DNA of 64,000 nt from an uncultured Pseudomonadales bacterium (GTDB lineage: Bacteria > Pseudomonadota > Gammaproteobacteria > Pseudomonadales > Cellvibrionaceae). This document shows positions 44,465 through 52,494 of this stretch, one piece after another. The stretch's first letter is position 1, and each line of letters starts with the position of its first letter. The notes beneath the pieces are model-generated. The model saw only the letters and a list, made by a program, of their open reading frames with translations, ran no database searches and had not been told where the DNA came from. A program made the position numbers and the translations under genes. The stretch lies in assembly GCA_947487765.1 (NCBI GenBank), contig CANKXO010000001.1, positions 310,001 through 374,000 of the forward strand. The letters are read 5' to 3'.

Positions 44465-45985
44465 ATGATGAGAGCAACGCAACTACCTCAACATTGGAAA
44501 CGAGCCATAATTGTTGGTGCATTCAGTGCGGCTTTAATCGGGGGCTATAGTCTCAGTTTGCCTAAAGCAACAGCAATGAACGATCCGCTCAATAGCGGGA
44601 GTGAGTCAGTGCAGCTGGGTCCTCCCAGTTTTGCAACACTGGTCCGCCAAGTAAAGCCGGCAGTGGTCAACATCGCCGTTATGGGGAAGATATCCAATAA
44701 TAGAAGTGGAGCGCCTTTTGGCGTTCCTCAGATACCTGAAAATTCGCCATTTTATGATTTATTTAAACAGTTTCAGTCCCCGGGTTTTCATGGACAACAA
44801 GAGCAGTTTGAACAGAAATTTCGGGCCGGCGGTTCAGGTTTTTTTATCAGCGCTGACGGTTATGTAGTGACGAATAACCATGTAATAGATAACGCGGATG
44901 AGATCTTTGTCATTATGCAAGATGGAAAAGAGCGAAAGGCGGTGCTCAAAGGGAGAGATCCGAAAACAGATTTAGCGTTACTTAAAGTCGTCGGTGGTGG
45001 GGAGTTTCCTTATGTTGAATTGGGTAATTCCGACAAAGCAGAAGTTGGTGAGTGGGTTATTGCTGTGGGCAACCCCTTTGGTTTAGGGGGCACAGTAACG
45101 GCTGGCATAGTTTCGGCACGTGGTCGGGATATTCAATCGGGCCCCTATGATGACTATATACAAGTTGATGCGCCGATTAATAGAGGCAATTCTGGTGGGC
45201 CACTATTTGATAATAAAGGTCAGGTTATTGGTATTAATACAGCCATATATTCACCTTCGGGGGGCAATGTAGGGATTGCGTTTGCGATTCCCTCTAACCT
45301 TGCCAAAAATGTTGTGGCGCAATTAAAAGATAAAGGCAATGTTGAACGCGGGTGGTTGGGCGTACACATTCAACCGATTGATGAACTGGCTGCACAGAGC
45401 CTAGGGCTGGATAAACAACGGGGAGCATTGGTATCTGATGTAGTGGAAGATAGCCCTGCGGAGAGAGCTGGTATACGGATGGGTGATGTCATTCTTAGTA
45501 TGGATGGTGAGGAATTAAAAACGCCTAAGGATCTATCTAAGCAGGTGGCGCAAACTCAGGCTGGTAGTCGTTCAACCCTAAAAATTATGCGTCAAGGTAA
45601 ACGACAGGATCTTAAAGTTACCATTAGTCAACTTCCGACAACAGAAGCAGAAATCGCTCAAGTTGAAGATCATCAGGAAAAAGGTACAGCTAAACTGGGG
45701 ATTTATTTATCCAGCTTAACACCAGAGGCACGTAAGCACTTTGGTATTAAGAAAAATACCGATGGTGTATTGGTTACCGACATCGAACCCAATAGCCCCG
45801 CTGCTAGAGCAGGTATACGCCCTGGCGACATTATCAGCATGATTGGGCAGGACGCGGTAAATTCTCCAAACAGTGTTATTGAAAAAGTAGAATTAGCTGA
45901 GAAGCAAAACAAGCCTTCGGTTTTATTACTTGTTGAAAAACGCGGAGGGAAACGCTTTGTATCGCTAGAGTTTGTGCCAGCGTAA
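44465..45985 (+). CDS. DegP/DegQ-family periplasmic serine endoprotease
   Basis: A 506-residue HtrA protein with an N-terminal membrane-targeting segment (about 13-31), a trypsin-like domain with catalytic His139 (VTNNHVI), Asp169 (KTDLALL) and Ser243 (GNSGGPL), and two PDZ domains (about 290-385, 410-500). The protease region includes the Q-linker loop (KQFQSPGFHGQQEQFEQ). Size and two PDZ domains fit DegP or the related MucD. It degrades or refolds damaged envelope proteins. AGGAGA lies just upstream of the start. It is divergent from the two-component genes. Confidence 0.92.
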   Translation: MMRATQLPQHWKRAIIVGAFSAALIGGYSLSLPKATAMNDPLNSGSESVQLGPPSFATLVRQVKPAVVNIAVMGKISNNRSGAPFGVPQIPENSPFYDLFKQFQSPGFHGQQEQFEQKFRAGGSGFFISADGYVVTNNHVIDNADEIFVIMQDGKERKAVLKGRDPKTDLALLKVVGGGEFPYVELGNSDKAEVGEWVIAVGNPFGLGGTVTAGIVSARGRDIQSGPYDDYIQVDAPINRGNSGGPLFDNKGQVIGINTAIYSPSGGNVGIAFAIPSNLAKNVVAQLKDKGNVERGWLGVHIQPIDELAAQSLGLDKQRGALVSDVVEDSPAERAGIRMGDVILSMDGEELKTPKDLSKQVAQTQAGSRSTLKIMRQGKRQDLKVTISQLPTTEAEIAQVEDHQEKGTAKLGIYLSSLTPEARKHFGIKKNTDGVLVTDIEPNSPAARAGIRPGDIISMIGQDAVNSPNSVIEKVELAEKQNKPSVLLLVEKRGGKRFVSLEFVPA

Positions 45986-46024
45986 CTTTTTAATTAAATT
46001 CACTTATAGTCTACTCCCTTGGTT

Positions 46025-46068
46025 ACCGCTTCTAGTGTCGATTTATCGTCATTAAAAGCGGTTTTTTT
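46025..46068 (+). terminator. Probable terminator after the DegP-type gene
   Basis: ACCGCTT at 46025-46031 pairs with AAGCGGT at 46056-46062, followed by TTTTTTT to 46068. The loop is long (24 bases), so strength is uncertain. It lies 40 bases beyond the stop codon and before the convergent ygfZ gene. Confidence 0.55.
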
Positions 46069-46137
46069 ATCAATATCCATTAATAATTAATCAGGAAGTT
46101 TTATAAACAAAGCAAGAGTAAACTTCGCTGGGTTAAT

Positions 46138-47103
46138 CTATTCTTCCTGCGTTATGGTGTAAGGTAGAGGCAAGACTTGTAGCTTTTGTTGGCAACCTTC
46201 ATCGAGATAGATATCATCTGCTGTAACAGCTGCTTCTGTTGCAACAGCCAATAATTCCTGTTGCCCATCATATTTTGCTGCAATAACAACATTCCCAATA
46301 CCTTGTTGTTTTCCCTGAGTATATAGAGGGCTTCCCGGTACAGGTGTCTCTGATGATTCAGATGAGAAACGGTACATATGGCGTTTCTGCTTTCCCAAGT
46401 ATTGCATTCTGGCAACAATTTCCTGTCCTGTATAACACCCTTTGTTAAAGCTGATACCTGTACCCACCGCCTGGTAATTGAGCATTTGGGGGATAAATTC
46501 TTCGCTGGTTTCTAACCGCACTTCTCCGATACCGTCGCGGATATTGCAAGCTGCCCATAATTCACTGCTTGACTCAATAACGGCAGCGTCGTCACTTGAT
46601 AGTGAAGTTGCCTGCTCTTGAGTCATCCAACATTCATAGCGCTGATTACCTTTACTAATGATGGCGGCTTCATTGTTATACATAACCTCTCCATCTACAG
46701 GGAGGTTAGTAAATAATGAAGCGACAGAAGAAGGAGGTGTGCCTATAAACCCAATAATACGATGGCTATCACTGGCATCAATAAGCTCAACCTTTGAAAA
46801 GATACTGTATTTTTTTAAGGCGGCCAAAGCTGTCTGGAATAATCCTTTGTGTATAGACAGTGCAATAGTGTCTTGGTCCCACGCGCACGCGATAAAGCTG
46901 AATATCATACGGCCTTTATGGGTGCAATGAGCCCCTAACGTCGTATGGCCACTTTCTAGTCCTGCATCACTTTGAGAGATAGTCAGTTGTTCAATATCGC
47001 AAGTGACCTGGCCCTGTAAAAATTTTTTAGCATCTGGGCCTTTAACGAACAATAAACCATGATCGTCTATATCCATAAAACCAGTAATGTCATTTATTTT
47101 CAT
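46138..47103 (-). CDS. ygfZ: Folate-binding protein YgfZ (GcvT-like)
   Basis: A 321-residue protein of the GcvT fold. The invariant YgfZ motif KGCYTGQEIVARMQYLGK supplies the reactive cysteine and follows FIPQMLNYQAVGTGISF. YgfZ assists iron-sulfur clusters, apparently through folate and the cysteine. The start at 47103 (MKINDITGFMD) is preferred to an upstream frame from 47121. Convergent with the protease gene and divergent from sdhE, which codes for a flavin-linked factor in the same respiratory theme. Confidence 0.92.
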   Translation of the reverse strand: MKINDITGFMDIDDHGLLFVKGPDAKKFLQGQVTCDIEQLTISQSDAGLESGHTTLGAHCTHKGRMIFSFIACAWDQDTIALSIHKGLFQTALAALKKYSIFSKVELIDASDSHRIIGFIGTPPSSVASLFTNLPVDGEVMYNNEAAIISKGNQRYECWMTQEQATSLSSDDAAVIESSSELWAACNIRDGIGEVRLETSEEFIPQMLNYQAVGTGISFNKGCYTGQEIVARMQYLGKQKRHMYRFSSESSETPVPGSPLYTQGKQQGIGNVVIAAKYDGQQELLAVATEAAVTADDIYLDEGCQQKLQVLPLPYTITQEE

Positions 47104-47277
47104 AATATATCCAGAATGCATTCATAAAGTGTTAGTGATTTCGGGCCAGAGCATTATAATGGGGGCTGCTGCCTTAAAACCAATGGCACGTTAACATCAA
47201 TCGTACAGTGATATCAGTGTATGATATTCATGATTGATACTAAGAATACTTTAAAATGAATAGCTCTTTAAGAGCTA

Positions 47278-47544
47278 ATGAAAACTATGGACAAAAACCG
47301 TTTATTCTGGGGCAGCCGTCGCGGCATGCTTGAATTAGATCTCGTCTTGCAACCGTTTGTAGAGAATGTTTATCCAACTCTTGATGAGGATGACCAAAAA
47401 CGGTATCAGCAATTTTTGGAAGAGCAAGATCAGGATATGTTCAGTTGGCTCTTAAAGCGCCAAGACCCGGAAGATCAAAATTTACTAAGGATAGTACAGA
47501 TAATTCGTGAACACAGTAACCAATACGCCGAGAAAAATTCTTAA
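47278..47544 (+). CDS. sdhE: FAD assembly factor SdhE
   Basis: An 88-residue small helical protein with RLFWGSRRGMLELDLVLQPF, which contains the RGxxE motif needed for covalent flavinylation of SdhA and FrdA, and later DMFSWLLKRQDPED. It promotes flavin attachment to succinate dehydrogenase and fumarate reductase. Translation could begin at 47278 or at the next ATG 47287. It overlaps the ygfX-like gene by 38 bases in another frame, the usual sdhE-ygfX pair in gammaproteobacteria. Confidence 0.92.
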   Translation: MKTMDKNRLFWGSRRGMLELDLVLQPFVENVYPTLDEDDQKRYQQFLEEQDQDMFSWLLKRQDPEDQNLLRIVQIIREHSNQYAEKNS

Positions 47545-47965
47545 TAAGCTATCCGTTAAACTGGTTCGCTTACATGCCTCTCGGATATTATTAATAGCCG
47601 TTATTTTTATTCATTTTATGGCAATACTAGCCATTATCTTTTCACGCCTGCCTTTTAATCTTCAACAAATAGCGATTGTCCTATTATTTACGCATATGGG
47701 GTATTATTTTCACCGATGGCGTAAATCGTCTGTCTATCGTTTACAGGCATTACATCACTCGTGGCAATTAGTGAGAGACCATGATAATAAATATGGTGCC
47801 GACAGTGAGTTAAGAATAGAGCATTGTTATTATTGGTCTAGATGGTTAGTGATACTGCTTGTGGAAGATAAAAACAATAATAGCCGTCATTTTCCTATTT
47901 TTTATGACAGTTGTAGTATTGATGAATTTCATTATATTCGTATCGTTAGTAAAACAGCTCTTTAA
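47507..47965 (+). CDS. YgfX/CptA-like membrane protein
   Basis: A 152-residue protein with a short basic N-terminus, two closely spaced membrane helices at about 25-62 (LLIAVIFIHFMAILAIIF and LQQIAIVLLFTHMGYYF) and a cytoplasmic beta-rich tail. Position directly overlapping sdhE and the length match YgfX (CptA), which was described as a toxin or as a factor needed for SdhE-linked processes. Translation probably begins with GTG at 47507; no ATG lies nearby. Sequence conservation in this family is low, so the call is partly positional. Confidence 0.7.
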   Translation: MNTVTNTPRKILNKLSVKLVRLHASRILLIAVIFIHFMAILAIIFSRLPFNLQQIAIVLLFTHMGYYFHRWRKSSVYRLQALHHSWQLVRDHDNKYGADSELRIEHCYYWSRWLVILLVEDKNNNSRHFPIFYDSCSIDEFHYIRIVSKTAL

Positions 47966-48130
47966 TGCAAATACATATCTTATTAACAATAGTAATTTTT
48001 AGAGATACTCCTAAAACTATTACGTGGTCTAGTGCAATATCAAAAATTGGATCTTTTTTAAATACCTGTATTTGTTAATCTACCTTTGGCTAATTCATTT
48101 TAAACACCCTGGATCGTGTGTGGACTCTCA

Positions 48131-48997
48131 ATGACAATTGAAACAAAAGGTATGCTGTTAGGTCTATGTGGCGTTATTGCTTTTTCGTTAACTTTACCAT
48201 TTACCAGAGCGATTGTTCACGTTTTTGATCCTGTTTTTATTGCCAGTGGTCGTGTGGTTTTAGCAACATTAGCTGCTATGGTGTGGTTGAGTTTTATCAA
48301 GGCTCCGATTCCTAATTTATCACAGTGGAAAAAGATTATTATCGTGGCCAGCGGTATTACTTTTGGCTTCCCTATTTTTTCTTCAATTGCTATGAAAAGT
48401 TTGCCTGCATCTCATGGGGGTGTTGTTCTAGGCTTGTTACCAATGGCAACGGCTATTTTTGGTGCAATTATTTACCATGAAAGGCCTTCTATCGGTTTTT
48501 GGATTACCTGCTTAATTGGCAGTGTTTTAGTAGTTACCTATTCGTTGTTGCAGGGAGGGGGGCATTTACAACAAGCAGATATTGCCCTTTTAATTGCGGT
48601 AGTGAGTGTGTCAGTCTCTTATGCCGTGGGTGCGACATTGTCACGAGAACTTGGTGGTTTGCAAGTGGTCAGTTGGGCATTAGTTATCTCAAGCCCTATA
48701 CTGCTGATTGTTGCAATCATAACGTCGCCAACAGAGTTGACTGATATAAAAATTACTCATTGGTTATCATTAATTTATTTGGCATTAGTGAGTCAATGGT
48801 TGGGGTTTTTATTTTGGTACAAGGGCCTTGCATTGGGCGGTATTGCTCGAGTGAGCCAAATACAATTATTGCAACCTTTTATTACAATACTCGCTTCTGT
48901 TTTGATTGTTGGGGAGTGGTTAGATGTTAGAACACTATTATTTGCAGGCTTAGTCGTCATTATTGTTGCGCTAGGTCGAAAGTTGAAGGCGAGTTAA
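48131..48997 (+). CDS. EamA/DMT-superfamily transporter
   Basis: A 288-residue integral membrane protein with about ten helices and two EamA repeats: FDPVFIASGRVVLATLAAM in the first half and WLSLIYLALVSQWLGFLFWY with the LQPFITILASVLIVGEWL motif in the second. DMT carriers export metabolites or amino acids; the substrate is not predictable here. ATG at 48131 follows a GTG-started frame at 48116; both are possible. It stands next to a convergent TetR gene. Confidence 0.82.
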   Translation: MTIETKGMLLGLCGVIAFSLTLPFTRAIVHVFDPVFIASGRVVLATLAAMVWLSFIKAPIPNLSQWKKIIIVASGITFGFPIFSSIAMKSLPASHGGVVLGLLPMATAIFGAIIYHERPSIGFWITCLIGSVLVVTYSLLQGGGHLQQADIALLIAVVSVSVSYAVGATLSRELGGLQVVSWALVISSPILLIVAIITSPTELTDIKITHWLSLIYLALVSQWLGFLFWYKGLALGGIARVSQIQLLQPFITILASVLIVGEWLDVRTLLFAGLVVIIVALGRKLKAS

Positions 48998-49016
48998 CAA
49001 TAGCAGGTTGCTTTAT

Positions 49017-49601
49017 TTATAAATTTAATGCTGATAGAAAGTCCTTTGTTTGCACCTTTAATTGCTTTGTTTCTAGGTATGTATTCGATATTCTAAATAG
49101 CCCTTGTATATAAGTGACTAAAATCATAGCTAATTGATTTGATGGTATTGTGTTGGCTGTATGCTTTAAATCAATAGAGAGTTGAATTCTATCTTGTAAA
49201 AATTGTGCAAAAAGTTCGAAGTCTTTATATAGGTATTTTTTTAATTCGTCCTCACACAGCACTTCTTCAATCATGCTATTTACAATTAAGCATCCATTAG
49301 GTTTATCCTTTGAATCCAATGTCTTAAAGATTTCTGTAAATAGAGCACGTATACCTGCTGAGAAATTATCATGTTTGGATAAGGCTTCTTGACGTTTGTA
49401 CGTATATTTTTCGTTATAATAATCTAAGCATCGTATAAAAAGTGTCTTTTTATCTTTAAAACAGTGATAGAAAGAGCCATTGAGCATGTCCATTTCAGTT
49501 AGTAGCTGTTTCAGAGATGTATTGGTATAGCCTTGCTTCCAAAACAGTTTCGTAGCTTGATTTAACGCGGTCTCTTCATCAAAAATCTTAACTCTACCCA
49601 T
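49017..49601 (-). CDS. TetR-family regulator
   Basis: A 194-residue regulator. The DNA-binding domain (about 4-50) reads FDEETALNQATKLFWKQGY, then TSLKQLLTEMDMLNGSFYHCFKDK, the typical TetR helix-turn-helix. The ligand domain has KPNGCLIVNSMIEEV and a C-terminal dimerisation helix with TYIQGLFRIS, placing it near the YcdC/NemR-like group. It is divergent from a DUF1330-like gene, and a palindrome lies between them inside a promoter. A role in controlling that gene and itself is inferred. Confidence 0.85.
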   Translation of the reverse strand: MGRVKIFDEETALNQATKLFWKQGYTNTSLKQLLTEMDMLNGSFYHCFKDKKTLFIRCLDYYNEKYTYKRQEALSKHDNFSAGIRALFTEIFKTLDSKDKPNGCLIVNSMIEEVLCEDELKKYLYKDFELFAQFLQDRIQLSIDLKHTANTIPSNQLAMILVTYIQGLFRISNTYLETKQLKVQTKDFLSALNL

Positions 49602-49662
49602 ACACCTTACTCAATTAATACTTTCGATAATAATGAATTCAGGATTATACAATATTGGAGTG

Positions 49663-49691
49663 TTGACTCAAATATCTTTGTAAGATACATT
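49663..49691 (+). promoter_or_regulatory. Promoter with embedded palindromic operator
   Basis: TTGACT (49663-49668) and TACATT (49686-49691) are 17 bases apart, a good sigma-70 promoter for the DUF1330-like gene. The spacer contains the perfect 6+3+6 palindrome TATCTTTGTAAGATA at 49673-49687. A wider arm pair CTCAAATA (49667-49674) and TATTTGAG (49699-49706) brackets it. TetR binding here would block the polymerase; this is inferred. Confidence 0.62.
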
Positions 49692-49738
49692 AAGACTTTA
49701 TTTGAGCGATCAATCAATTATTATTTGAGGAGTAATTT

Positions 49739-50032
49739 ATGTCGGAATGTTCCGTAATTGTTAGCGGTAATATCAAAAATCAAGAGAAGGTTGACTTATA
49801 TAAGAGTGTTGCTGGGCCAGTGATGAAAAAATACAATGCCTCGTTACCGCCTTCGACCTATAAGGTGAGTAACGTTGTGGCGGGAGCTGCAATGCCATCA
49901 TTCATGCTTAAAATAGATTTTCCTAATCAGGAGGAGGCTATGGCTGCTTTTCATGATTCTGATTATTTGTCAGCTATTGAGAATCGTGACAATGGATTTG
50001 GAGATTTAAGTATTTTTCTGATTGAACAGTGA
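49739..50032 (+). CDS. DUF1330-like protein
   Basis: A 97-residue small ferredoxin-like protein. The segment SVIVSGNIKNQEKVDLYKSVAGPVMKKYNA and the MLKIDFPNQEEAMAAFHDSDY block (given in part) follow the DUF1330/dimeric alpha-beta barrel pattern. GAGGAG seven bases before ATG gives a strong ribosome-binding site. It is controlled, by inference, by the divergent TetR gene. Function is not known; members of the fold bind or modify small molecules such as in monooxygenases. Confidence 0.72.
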   Translation: MSECSVIVSGNIKNQEKVDLYKSVAGPVMKKYNASLPPSTYKVSNVVAGAAMPSFMLKIDFPNQEEAMAAFHDSDYLSAIENRDNGFGDLSIFLIEQ

Positions 50033-50059
50033 AATTAACCTAAAAATATATTGCCCATT

Positions 50060-50083
50060 AGAATACGCCTAAGTATTCTTTTG
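50060..50083 (+). terminator. Weak hairpin terminator candidate
   Basis: AGAATAC at 50060-50066 pairs with GTATTCT at 50073-50079 around GCCTAA, followed by a short TTT. The stem is AT-rich and the T-tract short, so termination is weak at best. It lies 27 bases past the DUF1330-like stop. Confidence 0.4.
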
Positions 50084-50146
50084 GGTACATGAATGATATG
50101 CTAATTTGAGTAAATAACGACATTAGTGATTAAAGTATTTTAGGTT

Positions 50147-51019
50147 ATGACAAATAAAAAAATCGGTTTTATCGGCATGGGGTTGATGGGCATCCCTATG
50201 ACTAAACGCTTGCTTAATGCAGGTTACGAGGTGATGGTCTGGAATCGTTCGATAGAGAAGTGTATCGAGCCTCAAGCACAGGGTGCAATAGTTGCTACTG
50301 ATCTTGCAGAAATTGTACAACAAAACGATATCATCATGACTTGCTTAACGGATACTAATGCTATCGAAGCTGTCGTCTTTTCTGAAGAATTTATACAGTC
50401 GTCAACTCCAGATAAAGTACTGATTGATTTTTCCAGTATTGATCCTGAGCGTACCAAAAACTTTGCTGCCAAATTAGTGGAATTAACAGGTATGTCATGG
50501 ATAGATTGCCCAATGTCTGGCGGTGTCGCGGGTGCCGAATCTGGTTCGTTGGTGATGATGGCAGGAGGTGATGGTGAGATAATTAATTCACTACGTCCTA
50601 TCCTTGAGAATCTTGCACAACGCATTACCCATATGGGGAATGTAGGCAGTGGTCAGGCAACCAAGGTATGCAATCAAATGATTGTCAGTTGTAATATTTT
50701 AATTATGGCAGAAGTTCTTGCTCTGGCTGAAAAATCAGGAATCGAAAGCCAAAAAATTCCTACTGCATTAGCGGGTGGTTTTGCAGATTCATTACCCTTT
50801 CAGCTGACAGGCCAGCGTATGGTTAATAAGGAATTTGATGAATTGAAGTGGCATGTAAAAACATTGGCAAAAGATTTAGATCTAGCTGCAGCAATGGTAA
50901 AGGCGAATTCAGGTGATACGCCGATTTCATCATTAGCACAAAACCTTATGCATCAATATTGTGATGAGGGTTATGCCGATTTAGATCCAGCGAACTTAAT
51001 AAAAGTTTACTCTGATTAA
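50147..51019 (+). CDS. Beta-hydroxyacid dehydrogenase (3-hydroxyisobutyrate dehydrogenase-like)
   Basis: A 290-residue enzyme of the 6-phosphogluconate/beta-hydroxyacid dehydrogenase superfamily. The dinucleotide motif is GFIGMGLMGIPMTKRLL (7-23), the substrate-binding region DCPMSGGVAGA lies at 120-130 and the catalytic Lys173 in GQATKVCNQ is present. The substrate could be 3-hydroxyisobutyrate, tartronate semialdehyde or a related acid; sequence does not resolve it. It lies between the TetR/DUF1330 pair and a WYL regulator with gaps of over 100 bases on both sides. Confidence 0.85.
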   Translation: MTNKKIGFIGMGLMGIPMTKRLLNAGYEVMVWNRSIEKCIEPQAQGAIVATDLAEIVQQNDIIMTCLTDTNAIEAVVFSEEFIQSSTPDKVLIDFSSIDPERTKNFAAKLVELTGMSWIDCPMSGGVAGAESGSLVMMAGGDGEIINSLRPILENLAQRITHMGNVGSGQATKVCNQMIVSCNILIMAEVLALAEKSGIESQKIPTALAGGFADSLPFQLTGQRMVNKEFDELKWHVKTLAKDLDLAAAMVKANSGDTPISSLAQNLMHQYCDEGYADLDPANLIKVYSD

Positions 51020-51209
51020 AGGTGAGTAACTACGTAAATTGATATCCGTTCCTTTTAGAGCAGCAGACATTGAAAAAAATAGAAGGTTGTCACAGTGATT
51101 AGTGACATTGTATTATTTATATAGAAAAAAGTTAATGAGAAAAAGATATAAGGCCCAGATACACAAATTACACTTTGTATTTAATTAAAATTTTCCTAAA
51201 TATTGAAAT

Positions 51210-51908
51210 ATGTCACGATCTGAACGTTTACTCAATCTGTTACAAGTATTGCGTCAGCATCAACGCCCGGTGAGCGCAAGGGTTTTGGCTGAAAAAACAG
51301 GAGTGAGTATTAGAACACTCTATCGAGATATCGCTGCTTTGCAATCGCAAGGAGCTATTATCGAAGGAGAGCCAGGTGTTGGTTATGTAATGAAACCTGG
51401 ATTTATGCTACCGCCTCTTATGTTTAGTACTAACGAGTTGGATGCACTTGCACTTGGAATGGACTGGGTTATCAATAATGATCAAAGTTTGGCAAAAGAT
51501 GCAGAAAGCCTGTTATCGAAAATAACTTCTGTGCTGCCATCAAATCTACAACAAAAACCACAAGAATCATCACTCCTCATTGGTGCAACACAGTCTCAAT
51601 TCAATAAACCTAGCTCATCAGATTTATTGCGACAAGCCATACGAGCCGAAAAAAAATTGAAAATAATTTACAATAAGACTCCCATCGAGCCGTCGGTGCG
51701 AACAATTTGGCCCTTTGCTTTAGTGTTCTATGAGCAGTCGCGTATAGTTATGAGTTGGTGTGAACTTCGCAATGATTTTCGGAACTTCCGTACAGATCGA
51801 ATCAGTGAGATCGAAGTTTTAGAGGCACGATATCCTAAATACCGGCAGCAACTGCTGGACGAGTGGAGAAAAACGAAATATGTTCCTGGCCGGAGCATAC
51901 TGCCATAA
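51210..51908 (+). CDS. YafY-type HTH and WYL-domain regulator
   Basis: A 232-residue DeoR-like regulator. The HTH (about 1-55) contains RLLNLLQVLRQHQRPVSARVLAEKTGVSIRTLYRDIAAL, shown across two helices, and the C-terminal WYL region (about 140-220) contains IWPFALVFYEQSRIVMSWCELRNDFRNFRTDRI. WYL domains bind small ligands or nucleic acids. A VOC protein gene follows 62 bases later on the same strand, an association often seen. The 62-base gap holds an imperfect repeat of GGCAC and GTGC around AATTC, which might be its operator. Confidence 0.85.
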   Translation: MSRSERLLNLLQVLRQHQRPVSARVLAEKTGVSIRTLYRDIAALQSQGAIIEGEPGVGYVMKPGFMLPPLMFSTNELDALALGMDWVINNDQSLAKDAESLLSKITSVLPSNLQQKPQESSLLIGATQSQFNKPSSSDLLRQAIRAEKKLKIIYNKTPIEPSVRTIWPFALVFYEQSRIVMSWCELRNDFRNFRTDRISEIEVLEARYPKYRQQLLDEWRKTKYVPGRSILP

Positions 51909-51970
51909 ACTGACAGTCTCTTGGTGTAGCTTAGGCACTTAATTCGTGCTTAGTATACCGAGGATCCTAC

Positions 51971-52396
51971 ATGTCAGTTCAATCAGTTACCCATCTAAAT
52001 TTTCGCAATAATGCCAAAGATGCTTTGCAGTTTTACCACTCAATCTTTGGCGGGAGCATAACAATCGTAACTTACCAAGATGCGAACAACGTCGAAAATC
52101 TCGCAGAAGCTGAACAGGTAATGTGGGGACAGGTTCTAGCAGATAATGGTTTTAGCATTATGGCCTATGATGTGCCTAGTTCCCGTCCTTTTGAGCGTGG
52201 TATCGGGTCGTTTTTTGTCTCTGTGCGTGGTAATTCTGAATCTGAGCTCAGAAGCTTCTGGAGAGGTTTAGAGGTGGAGGGGCAAGTCGTTGTTGAACTG
52301 GGCCCGACAGCCTGGGCACCAGCTTACGGAATGGTTATCGATCGATTTGGCATTACTTGGGTGCTGGATATTGTTGCGCCTTGGGCTGGCAATTGA
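51971..52396 (+). CDS. VOC-family (PhnB-like) protein
   Basis: A 141-residue vicinal-oxygen-chelate protein: VTHLNFRNNAKDALQFYHSIFGG at the start, GWGQVLADNGFSIMAYDVP-like central part (WGQVLADNGFSIMAYD), and GPTAWAPAYGMVIDRFGITWVLD at the end, the PhnB/3-demethylubiquinone-methyltransferase-like subgroup. These proteins are often of unknown activity, though the fold hosts lyases and resistance proteins. The gene probably co-transcribes with the WYL regulator. Confidence 0.8.
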   Translation: MSVQSVTHLNFRNNAKDALQFYHSIFGGSITIVTYQDANNVENLAEAEQVMWGQVLADNGFSIMAYDVPSSRPFERGIGSFFVSVRGNSESELRSFWRGLEVEGQVVVELGPTAWAPAYGMVIDRFGITWVLDIVAPWAGN

Positions 52397-52494
52397 TCAA
52401 TCAATAATCTCCTTGCAACACAGATTAGCTGATATATCGCAATGATAAATACACACCTAAACCAATCTGATTATTGTTTATTAGGAATCATAAA

